A stretch of 64,000 nt of DNA, taken from contig CANQAN010000004.1 of NCBI GenBank assembly GCA_947588965.1, positions 56,603 to 120,602 of the forward strand, given 5' to 3'. Shown piece after piece: positions 37,722 to 47,279 of the stretch. This DNA is from an uncultured Helicobacteraceae bacterium (lineage in GTDB: Bacteria > Campylobacterota > Campylobacteria > Campylobacterales > Helicobacteraceae). A program made the translations under genes and the position numbers. Within the stretch, counting starts at the first letter, position 1. Every line of letters starts with the position of its first letter. The notes beneath the pieces are model-generated. The model was not told where the DNA came from and ran no database searches. It was given only the letters and a program-made list of their open reading frames with translations.

Positions 37722-38842
37722 ACTGCCTCTTTGAGTGCTTCTATCACATATTTCACATCTGTATCACTCAAATGCTCTCCCATAGGCAAAGACAGAATCT
37801 CATCTTGCCAAGCATACGCACAAGGCGTTTGTGATTCCACCACATAGGGTTTTTTTGCATAGGCTTGTGTGCAAGGCAGAGCGCGTGGATAATGCAAACC
37901 ACATTCAATGCTCTTGCCCTTGAGCATCTCCATAACATACTCGCGCCTCTTAACGCGCACAACAAAGAGATGCCACACACACAGACATTGAGCCTTTTTC
38001 ACAGGCAAAATCACCTCTTTACAATCCGCAAGTCCGCGCAAATACTGCTCCGCAATCTCCCTGCGCCGTGCATTCCAAGATTCTAAATGCCTCAACTTCA
38101 CGCGCAAAACTGCTGCTTGAATCCCATCTAAGCGCGAATTTCTCCCAACGATTGCATGTTCGTATTTCTTCAATCCTCCGTGATTTGCAATTTTCTTGCA
38201 CTTTTGCAAAAGTTCAGAATCCCTGCTTACGATCATTCCGCCATCTCCATAGGCTCCAAGATTCTTACCCGGATAGAAACTAAAAGTCGCAATCCTCCCA
38301 AATGTCCCCACACACTGCCCATTAAATCGCGCTCCATGCGCTTGAGCGCAGTCCTCAATCACGGGTAAATTGTGCTTTGTGGCAAGCTTTAAGATTCCAT
38401 CCATATCTGCACTTTGTCCATACAATTGCACAGGGATAATGGCTTGAGTTTGGCTTGTGATTTTACGCTCCAAATCCTGCAAGTCCATTGTATAATCATT
38501 CCCACAATCTACAAAGACAAGCTTCAAACCATTGCGCACCACCGCTTCTGCCGTCGCGGCAAAGGTGTTTGCAGGGATTAAAACCTCACCCCCTTTTGTC
38601 AGCTCCAAAGCCTCCAGCGCAATCTCTAGCGCATCGCTTCCATTAGCGACACCAAGCGCACAGAGGGAATGCTTAGAATCCTGCGTACTTGATTCCAAAT
38701 ATTCACAAAACTCTCTCTCAAACTCCCTCACTTCAGCGCCACCAATGAATGCACTCCGCTCGATCACACCCTTGATTGCCGCATCAATTTCATCTTTAAT
38801 TCCTAAATATTGTTTTTTGAGATCCAAAAACTTTATATCCAT
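37712..38842 (-). CDS. DegT/DnrJ/EryC1-type sugar aminotransferase
   Basis: A 376-residue PLP enzyme. The N-terminal FLDLKKQYLGIKDEID, IEDCAQAHGARFNG (Asp contacts PLP), and FSFYPGKNLGAYGDGGMIV with the catalytic Lys near residue 185 define the family, which converts keto-sugar nucleotides to amino sugars. It pairs with the upstream oxidoreductase and methyltransferase. The start at 38842 overlaps the upstream gene by ten bases. It is one of two DegT aminotransferases in the cluster. Confidence 0.88.
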   Translation of the reverse strand: MDIKFLDLKKQYLGIKDEIDAAIKGVIERSAFIGGAEVREFEREFCEYLESSTQDSKHSLCALGVANGSDALEIALEALELTKGGEVLIPANTFAATAEAVVRNGLKLVFVDCGNDYTMDLQDLERKITSQTQAIIPVQLYGQSADMDGILKLATKHNLPVIEDCAQAHGARFNGQCVGTFGRIATFSFYPGKNLGAYGDGGMIVSRDSELLQKCKKIANHGGLKKYEHAIVGRNSRLDGIQAAVLRVKLRHLESWNARRREIAEQYLRGLADCKEVILPVKKAQCLCVWHLFVVRVKRREYVMEMLKGKSIECGLHYPRALPCTQAYAKKPYVVESQTPCAYAWQDEILSLPMGEHLSDTDVKYVIEALKEAVCG

Positions 38843-39510
38843 AATACTCCCATTGCCCAAGGCTCCTCTCCTACTATAGAAGCCTTTTTATAACTCTTAG
38901 AATCCAAGATTCTCTGCCAAGCCTCACGCATACCATCGCTCCAGCCAATATCATCAAACAATAAAGCGCCCCCCCCCCGCACGAAAGGCAAGAGTTTGCG
39001 GAAATACTCCAAAGTCGCATCTCTATCGTGATGCCCATCAATGAATATAAAATCTAAGGGCGCGATTTTTTCTAAGAGTTGCGGCAAGATAAGATCAAAG
39101 CGCCCCACGCAAACTTCAATATTAGAAAGTCCGAAAAACTTGTGATTTTCTTTAGCGATTTTTGCGAGATTTTCACTCCCCTCAATTGTCCAAATGCGAG
39201 ATTCTGGCGCAAAAAAGCTCATATAAGCACTTGAAAATCCACAGCAAGTTCCAAGCTCTAAAATTGCCTTTGGTAAGAGAGTTTGGAATATTTTAAAAAT
39301 CTCTTTTGCCTTTTCCTTTTTCACCCCGATTTTTGCCAACTCACAGAGGGGCACCGTAGTCCTCACGCCCTGCTCCATTTGCTCCTTTGTGCGCTTATCA
39401 CTCGGATTCCCCGCGCCATAATCCACAATCTCAATACTTTGCGTTTGTTTTTTAAGAGATTCTCTTTTTTCTTCTATTTTTTTGACAATTTCCTCTAACT
39501 TCTCTGACAT
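38833..39510 (-). CDS. O-methyltransferase with in-frame poly-G tract
   Basis: A 225-residue class I methyltransferase: AILELGTCCGFSSAYMSFF (SAM site), WTIEGSENLAKIA, FIFIDGHHDRDATLEYF and the strand-5 motif RGGGALLFDDI. The N-terminus is a Lys/Glu helix. The 10-G tract falls on the glycines just before the FDD metal or substrate site, a place where the family usually has a Gly-Gly, so this tract appears to have grown out of natural glycine codons. The gene is in frame as assembled. Substrate unknown, likely a cluster sugar. Confidence 0.82.
   Translation of the reverse strand: MSEKLEEIVKKIEEKRESLKKQTQSIEIVDYGAGNPSDKRTKEQMEQGVRTTVPLCELAKIGVKKEKAKEIFKIFQTLLPKAILELGTCCGFSSAYMSFFAPESRIWTIEGSENLAKIAKENHKFFGLSNIEVCVGRFDLILPQLLEKIAPLDFIFIDGHHDRDATLEYFRKLLPFVRGGGALLFDDIGWSDGMREAWQRILDSKSYKKASIVGEEPWAMGVLWI
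38969..38978 (-). repeat. Poly-G tract G10, gene in frame
   Basis: Encodes the glycines of VRGGGALLFDD. Flanks CGTGC and CGCTTT, unlike the consensus seen in other tracts. Confidence 0.85.
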
Positions 39511-39547
39511 TTTAAACTCCTAAAACCTTTCTTATTTCCTTGATTAG

Positions 39548-40609
39548 TTAGTGTCCTAATCTGCATTTTTGTGGCTTGAAAGGGAAAAATATCTCTTTGC
39601 CCGTTTCAATGGATTCATACAGAGCAATAATCAACTCTAAGCTTTTGCGCCCCTCCCTGCCATCAACGAGGGCTTTTGTGTTGTTTTTAAGACAATCCAT
39701 CACATGCAAATAATACTCTCTATGCCCAAATCCATAGACATTAGGCGGATTGACAGAATATTTCTCTCTGACTTCTTTATCGGATTCTAGTGGTGTTGTG
39801 AAATTCCAATGCAAAATCTCATTAACCGCAAATCCTCCTATCTCCACACTTCCAAACTCACCAAGCACAGAAAGACTGCCCTCTAAATCCGTTGGTCTTG
39901 TCGCGGTCGTTGCCTCTATGACCCCCAGCGCACCACTTTTGAATCTCAAAACTGCAATGCCTACATCCTCTGTCTCTATCGCGCTTAGAGCTGTGCGACT
40001 CTTTGCAAACACACTTTCTACATCGCCCAACATCCATTCTAAGAGGTCAATGTGATGACTTGCTTGATTGGTGAAAACTCCCCCATCTTGCGCCCAAGTC
40101 CCGCGCCAAGAATCCTGTCTGTAATAGGAATCATCGCGACACCACCGCACACGCACACTTCCCATGACGATCTTACCAAAACGTCCCATCTCTAAAGCCT
40201 CGCGTAATTTTTGTACAGGCAAATTGTAGCGATTCTGCTTGACGACAAACAGGCGCACTCCATGACTTTCACAAGCCTCTATCATTCTGTCGGCATCCTC
40301 TAGGGTCAATGCCATGGGCTTTTCTACAATGATGTGTTTTTTGTAGGGGGCGACTTGCAGTGTGTTTTGCGCATGTTGTCCGCTTGGTGTGAGGATAGAG
40401 ACGAGATTGATCTGCTCTCCACACTCTTGCATCATTTCTTCTAGACTCACAAAATAAGGCACATTGTATTTTTTTCCAAAGGATTCCGCCCTTGTCCTAT
40501 CAATATCACACACACAGACAAGACGCGCACCATCTATCTCACCACTGCTTAGGAGTTCTGCATGACGCTTTGCGATCCTCCCGCAACCAAGCAGAGCGAC
40601 CCCTAGCAT
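39548..40609 (-). CDS. Gfo/Idh/MocA family sugar dehydrogenase
   Basis: A 353-residue NAD(P)-dependent oxidoreductase with N-terminal Rossmann motif ALLGCGRIAKRHAELL, the family signature IIVEKPMALTLEDADRM at about residues 93-109 and the active-site QASHHIDLLEWMLG. It probably oxidises or reduces a nucleotide sugar before the DegT aminotransferase acts. It overlaps the next upstream gene by seven bases. It is clearly different from the WbpB-like member of the same superfamily at 47280. Confidence 0.85.
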   Translation of the reverse strand: MLGVALLGCGRIAKRHAELLSSGEIDGARLVCVCDIDRTRAESFGKKYNVPYFVSLEEMMQECGEQINLVSILTPSGQHAQNTLQVAPYKKHIIVEKPMALTLEDADRMIEACESHGVRLFVVKQNRYNLPVQKLREALEMGRFGKIVMGSVRVRWCRDDSYYRQDSWRGTWAQDGGVFTNQASHHIDLLEWMLGDVESVFAKSRTALSAIETEDVGIAVLRFKSGALGVIEATTATRPTDLEGSLSVLGEFGSVEIGGFAVNEILHWNFTTPLESDKEVREKYSVNPPNVYGFGHREYYLHVMDCLKNNTKALVDGREGRKSLELIIALYESIETGKEIFFPFKPQKCRLGH

Positions 40610-41700
40610 TTTTTCTTTCCTAAGATTTCATTCTCAATCCTTGAGATGATGCGATCAAAATTGCATTCCCCTTGCACAAAATAGCTCTTTGAATCCACTC
40701 TTTTGCCCACCATTTCTTTGGATATTTTTAGAATCTCTTCGCAATCTTGTGTCCAAAACATCAAATGATTTTTAATGAGATATTGATCATGCACAAGCCA
40801 AATGGAACGCGTGGAAATGGTAGGAATCCCATAGCACACAGCCTCTAAATTCATCGTTCCTCCGCCGCCTATGAATAAATCAATGAAAGGATAGAATTCC
40901 TCCACCTTTAATTTCTCCTCTAAAATCGTAGCGATTCCACCAAAATCGCGCTTTAAGCGATCCTTTTCATAACGTGGCATAATGACGATATTGACATCAA
41001 GCTCCTTTTTCAAAAGCGGAATCACATTATAAATCGTTGGAATCTTTTCTCTGACATAGTGCGCCTTATATTCCTCCTCGCGCACAAGAATCGTAGGCTT
41101 AGAAGGATCGATGCTAGGATAGCGCATCCTAAAGTCGTTTTTGTCCTCCCTTTTAATGTCATTAATCCACAAAGCCACATCAATAAAGGGATAGGATTCG
41201 ATCTGATTCTCATTGAGTGCAAAGCGCAATATCAGATCCTTTGGCAAAATAAAGGGATAAAAAAATAATCGCGAAAAAGGCAGTGTGAGGCGCGCTACAG
41301 CGGTGAGTTCTCGTGAGTTTTGCTCATCTCCGGGCTTTGCAAAGGATGGAGTGTCATAGATATTCACTACAGGGATTCCTATCCCATAGGCCACTTGCAC
41401 ACTATCCACGACCGCACCACAAATAAGAACATCGGGAGTACCTTGTGTGCGAAACAGATCCAAAATTTCCTTTTGCCGAAAAATCCGCGCCTCAAACTTC
41501 TCTAAGAGTGTCGCCCCTCCATATTCACCAAGCACAGCATGGGGAATCTTATGCAACTCTAAAATCTCTTTTGCCTCCGTGTAATGCGGAGCATAGCGCG
41601 TGGTTACAAGAATGTCTTTATAGCCTCTTTTTTGCAGTGCCTTAATCATCACAGAAAAAAACAGCGCATACTTCGGTGTCGCCACATCAATCCAAATCAT
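40603..41700 (-). CDS. DUF354 family glycosyltransferase-like protein
   Basis: A 365-residue protein with the DUF354 layout: IWIDVATPKYALFFSVMIKA at the start, VLVREEEYKAHY in the middle and FIGGGGTMNLEAVCYGIPTI near residue 275, the donor-site loop typical of GT-B folds such as MurG and WecB-type enzymes. Glycines there use mixed codons (Cct ccg ccg cct), so this is not a contingency tract. Exact activity is unknown; probably a transferase or epimerase in glycan assembly. Its start overlaps the asparagine-synthase gene stop (ATGA). Confidence 0.7.
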   Translation of the reverse strand: MIWIDVATPKYALFFSVMIKALQKRGYKDILVTTRYAPHYTEAKEILELHKIPHAVLGEYGGATLLEKFEARIFRQKEILDLFRTQGTPDVLICGAVVDSVQVAYGIGIPVVNIYDTPSFAKPGDEQNSRELTAVARLTLPFSRLFFYPFILPKDLILRFALNENQIESYPFIDVALWINDIKREDKNDFRMRYPSIDPSKPTILVREEEYKAHYVREKIPTIYNVIPLLKKELDVNIVIMPRYEKDRLKRDFGGIATILEEKLKVEEFYPFIDLFIGGGGTMNLEAVCYGIPTISTRSIWLVHDQYLIKNHLMFWTQDCEEILKISKEMVGKRVDSKSYFVQGECNFDRIISRIENEILGKKKC

Positions 41701-43403
41701 ACTCTATCCCTTAAAATCTCAAAAATCAAGCATCGCACGTCAAAAATGGAATCATAATTATAGCCTAGTTTTTGCATCAATGCACACTCGGGGGCGCCAA
41801 AGCCGATTTTATCCACTCTCCAAGCCAATTCCTTACTGCCCATTTTCTCCAATAAGAGGCGCAATATATACTTACTAAAGCCCTTTTGAAACTTAAAGGC
41901 AGGGGGAATCCTAAAGGCAAATTCAACCACGCGATAATCCGTAAAAGGCGTGCGATTCTCTATGCTAAAGCGCATAGCACTTCTATCCTCATAGCGCAGG
42001 AGATTAGGGAGATTAAACTCCACACAATCAAGCCACAATCCTTGCGTGAAATTCAACACAAAGCGTCCCAAAAGATTTTCCAAAGAGGGAATGACAAAAG
42101 AATTTTTGGCAAGTTTTCTAAGATTTTTTGCATTGTCTTCTGCGAAGAGCTTAAGCTTAAGCTCTGTAGGCAATGAGCATTTCAGTCCAAACATGTATTC
42201 TTGTAGCGCAGAATTTCCATAAATATTCACCCTCTCTTGCAAGGCTTCTGCATAACAAAACAAATAGCGACCCACATGATGATAATAGCCTCCAAAAAGC
42301 TCATCAGCCCCCTGCCCACCGATAACAACCTTGCAATGAGACGAGAGTGTTTGAAAGAGCAAGTACTGCATATAGATCGAAAATGATCGAAAAATCTCAT
42401 CTTGATGCCACACAAGCTTCTTGAAATCCTCATTGATATCCTCCAAAGGCGCCGAGACAAAATGAATCTTAAGATTCAAATCTCTCTGTAATTGCGCCAT
42501 ATGCGCACTTTCATCTTGACTGGAATCCTTGAAATTCACACCAAAGTATTGACAATCCCCGCCGAGTTTATGAGCCAAATGTGCTAAAATAGAGCTGTCT
42601 ATGCCACCCGAAACAGACAGAGCCACAGGCACGTCCGCGCGCAAACGCAACTTTGTCGCATTCAGCAACAGGGATTCCAACTCCTCTAGGGATTCTTGCA
42701 ATTTCTTCTCTCCCCCTTCCAAACGCTCTATTTCCTCAAAATCGGGCGTGAAATTCCAATATTTATGGAATCTCAAATGATTTTCTCCAAGCTTAAAGTG
42801 TGCAAAATGCGCAGGAGGAAAGTTTAAGATTCCTTGATAAATCGTCTTTTGTGCATCTCCGTTGCTAAAGAGCAACCACTTCCCCACCTCTTCTAAGTCA
42901 AACTCATAGGAATCTAGTGTCAAAAACGCCTTAATTTCAGAGGCAAAAAATAATTTCTCACCCCTTAGCTCATAAAAGAGTGGCTTATTTCCCAATCTGT
43001 CACGTGCAAGAAAGAGCATAGAATCCCGCTTGTCATAAATCACAAAGGCAAAGTCTCCATTAAACTTACTCACGCAATCCTCTTGCCAATACGCAAAGGC
43101 ATGCAACAAGACCTCTGTATCACTTGTCGTATAAAAGGGGATTCCAAGCGCTTCTAATTCTGCTTTAATCTCTAAATAATTATAAATCTCTCCATTAAAA
43201 ACAAGCACCAAATGCGGACAAAAGGGTGAAGTAAAGGGTTGATTTGCCTCACATTCAAGATCAATAATACTCAAGCGATTGTGCGCAAACGCAACCCTCT
43301 CATCGCTAAAGCTCCCACTATAATCAGGTCCCCTATGACGCATTGTTTGCGAGGCTTTTTGCACGATCTCTAACGGATAATTCCCACCACAAATACCACA
43401 CAT
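41697..43403 (-). CDS. Asparagine-synthase-type amidotransferase 1
   Basis: A 568-residue AsnB-family protein: glutaminase domain with Cys2 (MCGICGG), RHRGPDYSG, NRLSIIDLE and FNGEIYNYLEIK; synthetase domain with the ATP pyrophosphatase loop VSGGIDSSI at about residue 262 and VIGGQGADELFGGYYHH. In polysaccharide clusters (WbpS type) such enzymes turn the carboxyl of a uronic acid into an amide. The start at 43403 puts Cys at position 2, as needed for catalysis, and overlaps the upstream stop (TAATG). A longer frame to 43529 would hide the Cys. One of three paralogues here. Confidence 0.88.
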   Translation of the reverse strand: MCGICGGNYPLEIVQKASQTMRHRGPDYSGSFSDERVAFAHNRLSIIDLECEANQPFTSPFCPHLVLVFNGEIYNYLEIKAELEALGIPFYTTSDTEVLLHAFAYWQEDCVSKFNGDFAFVIYDKRDSMLFLARDRLGNKPLFYELRGEKLFFASEIKAFLTLDSYEFDLEEVGKWLLFSNGDAQKTIYQGILNFPPAHFAHFKLGENHLRFHKYWNFTPDFEEIERLEGGEKKLQESLEELESLLLNATKLRLRADVPVALSVSGGIDSSILAHLAHKLGGDCQYFGVNFKDSSQDESAHMAQLQRDLNLKIHFVSAPLEDINEDFKKLVWHQDEIFRSFSIYMQYLLFQTLSSHCKVVIGGQGADELFGGYYHHVGRYLFCYAEALQERVNIYGNSALQEYMFGLKCSLPTELKLKLFAEDNAKNLRKLAKNSFVIPSLENLLGRFVLNFTQGLWLDCVEFNLPNLLRYEDRSAMRFSIENRTPFTDYRVVEFAFRIPPAFKFQKGFSKYILRLLLEKMGSKELAWRVDKIGFGAPECALMQKLGYNYDSIFDVRCLIFEILRDRV

Positions 43404-44827
43404 TAACCCAAAAGTCCCCTTTCTTGCAAGATTCTTGCCACATAATCTGCACACAACGCATTTCCTTTGGCATTGACATGAATCCAATGATTTGTGAAAA
43501 GTGCCTCTTTGCTCTCTCTTATCACACAATTAAGATCAAAAACATAATCCAAAGTGCTTGTTGCATGATTTAAATCGCTAACGAGCTTTGCTGCCTTAAA
43601 GTCTATAATGTCATTATGCGAGGCCGCACTTTTTTTCAACACTTCTCTCTCTTTAGTACGCATGGCTTTTTCTTCCTCATGCCACTCTAGCTTGCAAGGC
43701 AATAGGGGCTGGATAAAGGCAAGAAATGCCCCCCCCCCCGCAGAAACCACCGCATTAAACTGCTCCAAGCGCACTTTTAAGGCTGCAATGATATCACAAT
43801 CATTCACATCGGCATTTGTATCTCTGCTTCCGCGCTCACAATACAGAGGCAAACTGCTCTTTGCGGTGTTTTTATAATCCCTTTCAAACCAATAAGAAGA
43901 ATAATTTAAAAAATGCTCTTTGAGCATTTTTTCACATGCAGAATATCCAAGCCTAAAGTCTGTCCCCGCGAAGAAAGACAACACGATTTCGGGTTTGAGT
44001 GAAAACACAAGCGCATTATAGAGCATCATCATTTCATAGAGTGTGTAACCCGTCACGCCAAAATTTAAGACCAAAAACTCATCACCCAACTTTTCTTGCA
44101 GATAATGCGAAATGGTCTCTTCAAGCGGCAAATACTCACATCTCAAAGCGGAATTTCCAAAACAAGCCACAAGTTTCAAGTCTTTTTTACGATTCCTAAG
44201 GGATGCAAAATCAATCTTTTTGATGAAATAAAAATTCTTATCCTCCCTCTTGTATTGCGAGATTCCGACATTAAAGCCGGGATAAGAAATATGGTCTAAA
44301 GATGCCTTTTTCCAAGAGAGTTCATAAAGGATAGAAAAGAGATTCTGCCCCTCAAACTGCCTCTTCGCCTCCTCGCGTAATTTTAGCGCATCTTGCGTGT
44401 TTGTCCTACTTGTGTGATATTCTTGCAATAGGGCTTGAAGTTTTTCATTGAGTTTTGGCAATGTGAGATCTTGAGCGAGAATCTCGGAGAGAACCTCCTC
44501 TGCACTTCCAAAATAATTTTTCACAAGGGACAACATTTTGTCTTTGTAGATATAATTTTGAAAAAAGCGGATTTTTTCTTCCTTGATTCCTTGCTTAATG
44601 AGCTTTTCTTTGACCTCTCTTGCAATCTCATTATCCACAATACACACTAAGACAACATCAAATTCTTCTCTTAAAACATCTTGTTGAAGCACTAAAAAGC
44701 TCTCTAAGGAAGTATTGAAGCTTGAAATCCTCTCATCTGTTACCTTACATAAGAATCCTAACGCGCTAAATAGAGCAAACGCGCTCTGCCCACTCCAACC
44801 ATAACCATAAATGAGTATTTTTTGCAC
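43403..44827 (-). CDS. SGNH-hydrolase-like protein with N-terminal nucleotide-binding-like domain (1)
   Basis: A 474-residue two-part protein. Residues 1-90 look like a Rossmann-like domain (ILIYGYGWSGQSAFALF, then DVVLVCIVDNEIA). From about residue 210 an SGNH-like domain: LKLVACFGNSALRCEYL as block I, NFGVTGYTLYEMMMLY as block II, and HWIHVNAKGN as the His block. The block I Asp is Asn here (GNS) while the paralogue at 48341 keeps GDS. Such proteins often add or remove acetyl groups on glycans. Poly-G (11 G) encodes SAGGGAF near residue 365, in frame. Confidence 0.65.
   Translation of the reverse strand: MQKILIYGYGWSGQSAFALFSALGFLCKVTDERISSFNTSLESFLVLQQDVLREEFDVVLVCIVDNEIAREVKEKLIKQGIKEEKIRFFQNYIYKDKMLSLVKNYFGSAEEVLSEILAQDLTLPKLNEKLQALLQEYHTSRTNTQDALKLREEAKRQFEGQNLFSILYELSWKKASLDHISYPGFNVGISQYKREDKNFYFIKKIDFASLRNRKKDLKLVACFGNSALRCEYLPLEETISHYLQEKLGDEFLVLNFGVTGYTLYEMMMLYNALVFSLKPEIVLSFFAGTDFRLGYSACEKMLKEHFLNYSSYWFERDYKNTAKSSLPLYCERGSRDTNADVNDCDIIAALKVRLEQFNAVVSAGGGAFLAFIQPLLPCKLEWHEEEKAMRTKEREVLKKSAASHNDIIDFKAAKLVSDLNHATSTLDYVFDLNCVIRESKEALFTNHWIHVNAKGNALCADYVARILQERGLLG
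43729..43739 (-). repeat. Poly-G tract G11, gene in frame
   Basis: Flanks TTCTGC and CATTTC; peptide VSAGGGAFLAF. Same place as the tract in the paralogue at 48619. Confidence 0.92.
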
Positions 44828-44843
44828 TTTATCTCCTCACATT

Positions 44844-45956
44844 TTAGATTGCTTCTCTCACAACTTGAGCGATTCTCTCTATCTCTTCTTCTTGTAAATA
44901 GGGATTAAAGGGCAGACTCAAAACCCTCTGACTTGCACACTCTGTGCATGGAAAATCCCCCCTTTTATACCCTAAATTTGCAAAACATTCTTGCAAATGC
45001 AATCCAAGCGGATAATGCACGGCACTTGGGATTCCATTTTCCTTGAGTTTTTCTTGCAATTCCTCTCTGTTTTCTACAAGAATCGTGTATTGCGCAAAAA
45101 CACTCTTTCTGCCCTCCAAAACCTTCGGCAATATTACATTTGCTCCATTCAAAGCCCTGTCATAAGCCCTTGCAATGCGATTGCGCTCCTCTATCTCTTG
45201 TGCAAAATACCGCAACTTCACGCGCAAAATCGTCGCTTGAATCGCGTCTAAACGTCCCCCGATTCCAATGTATTGGTGAAAATACCGCTGACTTTGCCCA
45301 TGCAATCTTAATTGCGCAATTTTCTTTGCAAGCTCCAAATCACGCGTAAAAACCGCACCCCCATCTCCATAGCAGCCTAAGGGCTTCGCAGGGAAAAAGC
45401 TCGTTGTCGCCACATCGCCAAAGCTAGAATCCTTGCGTCCCGTAAATTCCGCGCCAAAACTTTGCGCTCCATCAAGGATTAATTTGAGATTCCACTTCTT
45501 TGCAATGCGCTCTAGCTCTGCGAGATTTGGAGGCTGTCCATAGAGGCTCACAGCAAGAAGCGCTCTTGTCTTAGGTGTGATAGAACTTTCAATCTGTGCG
45601 CAATCTATCTGATAATCTTCCAAAGAAATATCCACAAACACAGGCTTTGCGCCCAAAAGCGCAATCATTTCTGCTGTAGCGATAAAGGTAAAGGGCGTCG
45701 TAATCACCTCATCCCCCGCCTTGATTCCAAGCCCCATAAGCGCAAGTAAGAGCGCAGAACTCCCGCTAGAGCAACTCACCGCCATTGTCCCTTGTCCGAC
45801 AAACTCTGCTAATTCCCTCTCCAGCGCTTCCACTTCGCTGCCCATAATGTAGTTTGCATCCCTGCACACTCTCAAAACCGCCTCTTCAATCTCGTTTTTA
45901 TGAGTTTTGTGCGCTTCTTTTAAATTCGCAAAATCAATCTTTCTCTCCATTTTCAT
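44844..45956 (-). CDS. wbpE: WbpE/WlbC-like DegT aminotransferase
   Basis: A 370-residue PLP-dependent aminotransferase: EVITTPFTFIATAEMIALLG, LILDGAQSFGAEFTG, and SFFPAKPLGCYGDGGAVFT with the PLP Lys. In Pseudomonas and Bordetella WbpE/WlbC puts the 3-amino group on the UDP-GlcNAc uronate keto intermediate. It sits with WbpD-like and WbpB-like genes, which supports this assignment. Start at 45956 just after the upstream stop; another Met at codon 3. A WbpA-type 6-dehydrogenase was not seen in this window. Confidence 0.82.
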   Translation of the reverse strand: MKMERKIDFANLKEAHKTHKNEIEEAVLRVCRDANYIMGSEVEALERELAEFVGQGTMAVSCSSGSSALLLALMGLGIKAGDEVITTPFTFIATAEMIALLGAKPVFVDISLEDYQIDCAQIESSITPKTRALLAVSLYGQPPNLAELERIAKKWNLKLILDGAQSFGAEFTGRKDSSFGDVATTSFFPAKPLGCYGDGGAVFTRDLELAKKIAQLRLHGQSQRYFHQYIGIGGRLDAIQATILRVKLRYFAQEIEERNRIARAYDRALNGANVILPKVLEGRKSVFAQYTILVENREELQEKLKENGIPSAVHYPLGLHLQECFANLGYKRGDFPCTECASQRVLSLPFNPYLQEEEIERIAQVVREAI

Positions 45957-45957
45957 T

Positions 45958-46539
45958 TCACTCTTTTTCACTCAAAACCTCTAGCACTCCATCTTTAAGC
46001 CGATATTGTGTGCCATCATAGCTGTCTTTTGCCACTCCTTTTTCATTAAATTCTAAGCGCAACCCCGCCTTATCCACCCAGCCAATCTGTCGCGCGGGAT
46101 TCCCCACGATGAGCGCGAAGGGTGGAACGTCCCTAATCACAACACTTCCCGCTCCGACAAAGGCATATTCACCAATCACCACTCCACACACAATAGTCAC
46201 ATTTGCGCCAATGGAACAACCGCGCTTAAGCAATGTCTTGCGGAATTCTGATTTGCGCTCAATGAAACTGCGCGGATTATTCACATTTGTAAAAACCATA
46301 GATGGACCCAAAAACACATCATCTTCGCACTCCACGCCCTCATAGATGCTCACATTATTTTGCACCTTCACGCCATTTCCGATTCTCACCTTTGATCCCA
46401 CCATGCAATTTTGCCCAAAGGAGCAATTCTCACCAATCACGCTTCCGCTCAAAAAATGGCAAAAATGCCAGATTTTACAGCCCTTTCCAATTTGCACATC
46501 TTTTTCAATCACGGCACTCTCATGGGCAAAATATTCCAT
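45958..46539 (-). CDS. wbpD: WbpD/WlbB-like sugar N-acetyltransferase
   Basis: A 193-residue left-handed beta-helix protein built of hexapeptide repeats ([58 protein letters not shown]). The pattern [20 protein letters not shown] and [12 protein letters not shown] fit WbpD/WlbB, which acetylates the 3-amino group using acetyl-CoA. The start at 46539 has AAAGGAG nearby and begins [15 protein letters not shown]; a longer frame to 46584 is unlikely. Two bases before the aminotransferase gene. Confidence 0.87.
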   Translation of the reverse strand: MEYFAHESAVIEKDVQIGKGCKIWHFCHFLSGSVIGENCSFGQNCMVGSKVRIGNGVKVQNNVSIYEGVECEDDVFLGPSMVFTNVNNPRSFIERKSEFRKTLLKRGCSIGANVTIVCGVVIGEYAFVGAGSVVIRDVPPFALIVGNPARQIGWVDKAGLRLEFNEKGVAKDSYDGTQYRLKDGVLEVLSEKE

Positions 46540-46546
46540 CTCTGTT

Positions 46547-47255
46547 TCACTCCTTTTTGCACATTTTTTCTTTATAAGTGTCAAAATGCTCTAGCATTTG
46601 CCTCTCTTCTAAGGGCTTCATGCGCCTTGTACTCTCACAAAGGGGGAGGTGTGAAAAGGGATTGCGCGGATTTTGCAAGTATTCTTTGAAATGCGTGAGT
46701 GTTGCAATTTCGTTTTCATAGTGCCTCCTTGCAAGTGTGTGCAATGTGTCCGTTTCAAAAACCGGCGTCTCGACAACAGCCACGATTTCACCACAATCAA
46801 CATTTTCATCAATATAATGCAAACTCACCCCAAGCGGATGGTCCTTTAACAGCGCCCATTTGAATGCGTCTAACCCCCTTGATTGCGGAATGATTCCGGG
46901 ATGGGCGTTGAGGATTCTTTTGTTTTGCAGACATTCTTTTGAGAGGAGTCCCGAACCTGCAACAATATAAATATCGCACTCATCGCCAATGTCCCTGTCG
47001 CTTTGACAAGCCCGATAGGGAATCCCCGATCTTTTTGCGATCTCCTTTGTGTCTGCGGCCACGCTTTGATCGGGCCTATGAGAAAACAGCACGACGCGCT
47101 CCTCCCTTAGCACAAAGGGTAAGGCATAAATCATCAAATTGCCCCCCCCCCGCAGAAGTGGTCAAGCTTGGATTCCACAAAAATTGATTCAAAATTTGCT
47201 CCGTCTTTAGATGGGGAACTTGATAGGTGATGATTCCGACTTTTGAAATGGACAT
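46547..47255 (-). CDS. Phase-variable sugar N-formyltransferase-like protein (out of frame as assembled)
   Basis: Reading from the ATG at 47255 (AAGGAGAG before it) gives [20 protein letters not shown], then SAGGG at a run of 10 G, after which the present frame leads to a stop within about 25 codons. The other frame, needed for 9 or 12 G, continues [51 protein letters not shown] and [14 protein letters not shown], ending at 46547. The HPG-x-IP and SRG-DA motifs are those of methionyl-tRNA-type formyltransferases; the family member that starts PHLKTEQ and has IYALPF is found with sugar clusters. Full length about 235 residues. Likely puts a formyl group on an amino sugar. Confidence 0.78.
47142..47151 (-). 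repeat. Poly-G tract G10, formyltransferase out of frame
   Basis: Flanks TTCTGC and CAATTT. 9 or 12 G needed to join [11 protein letters not shown] to IYALPFVL. Confidence 0.9.
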
Positions 47256-47279
47256 GGCTCTCTCCTTGACTTTGTTTGA

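Noticed and set aside
40855..40875. Glycine run GGGG in the DUF354 protein
   Set aside because: Mixed codons (CCTCCGCCGCCT on the plus strand) and part of a conserved donor loop; not a tract.
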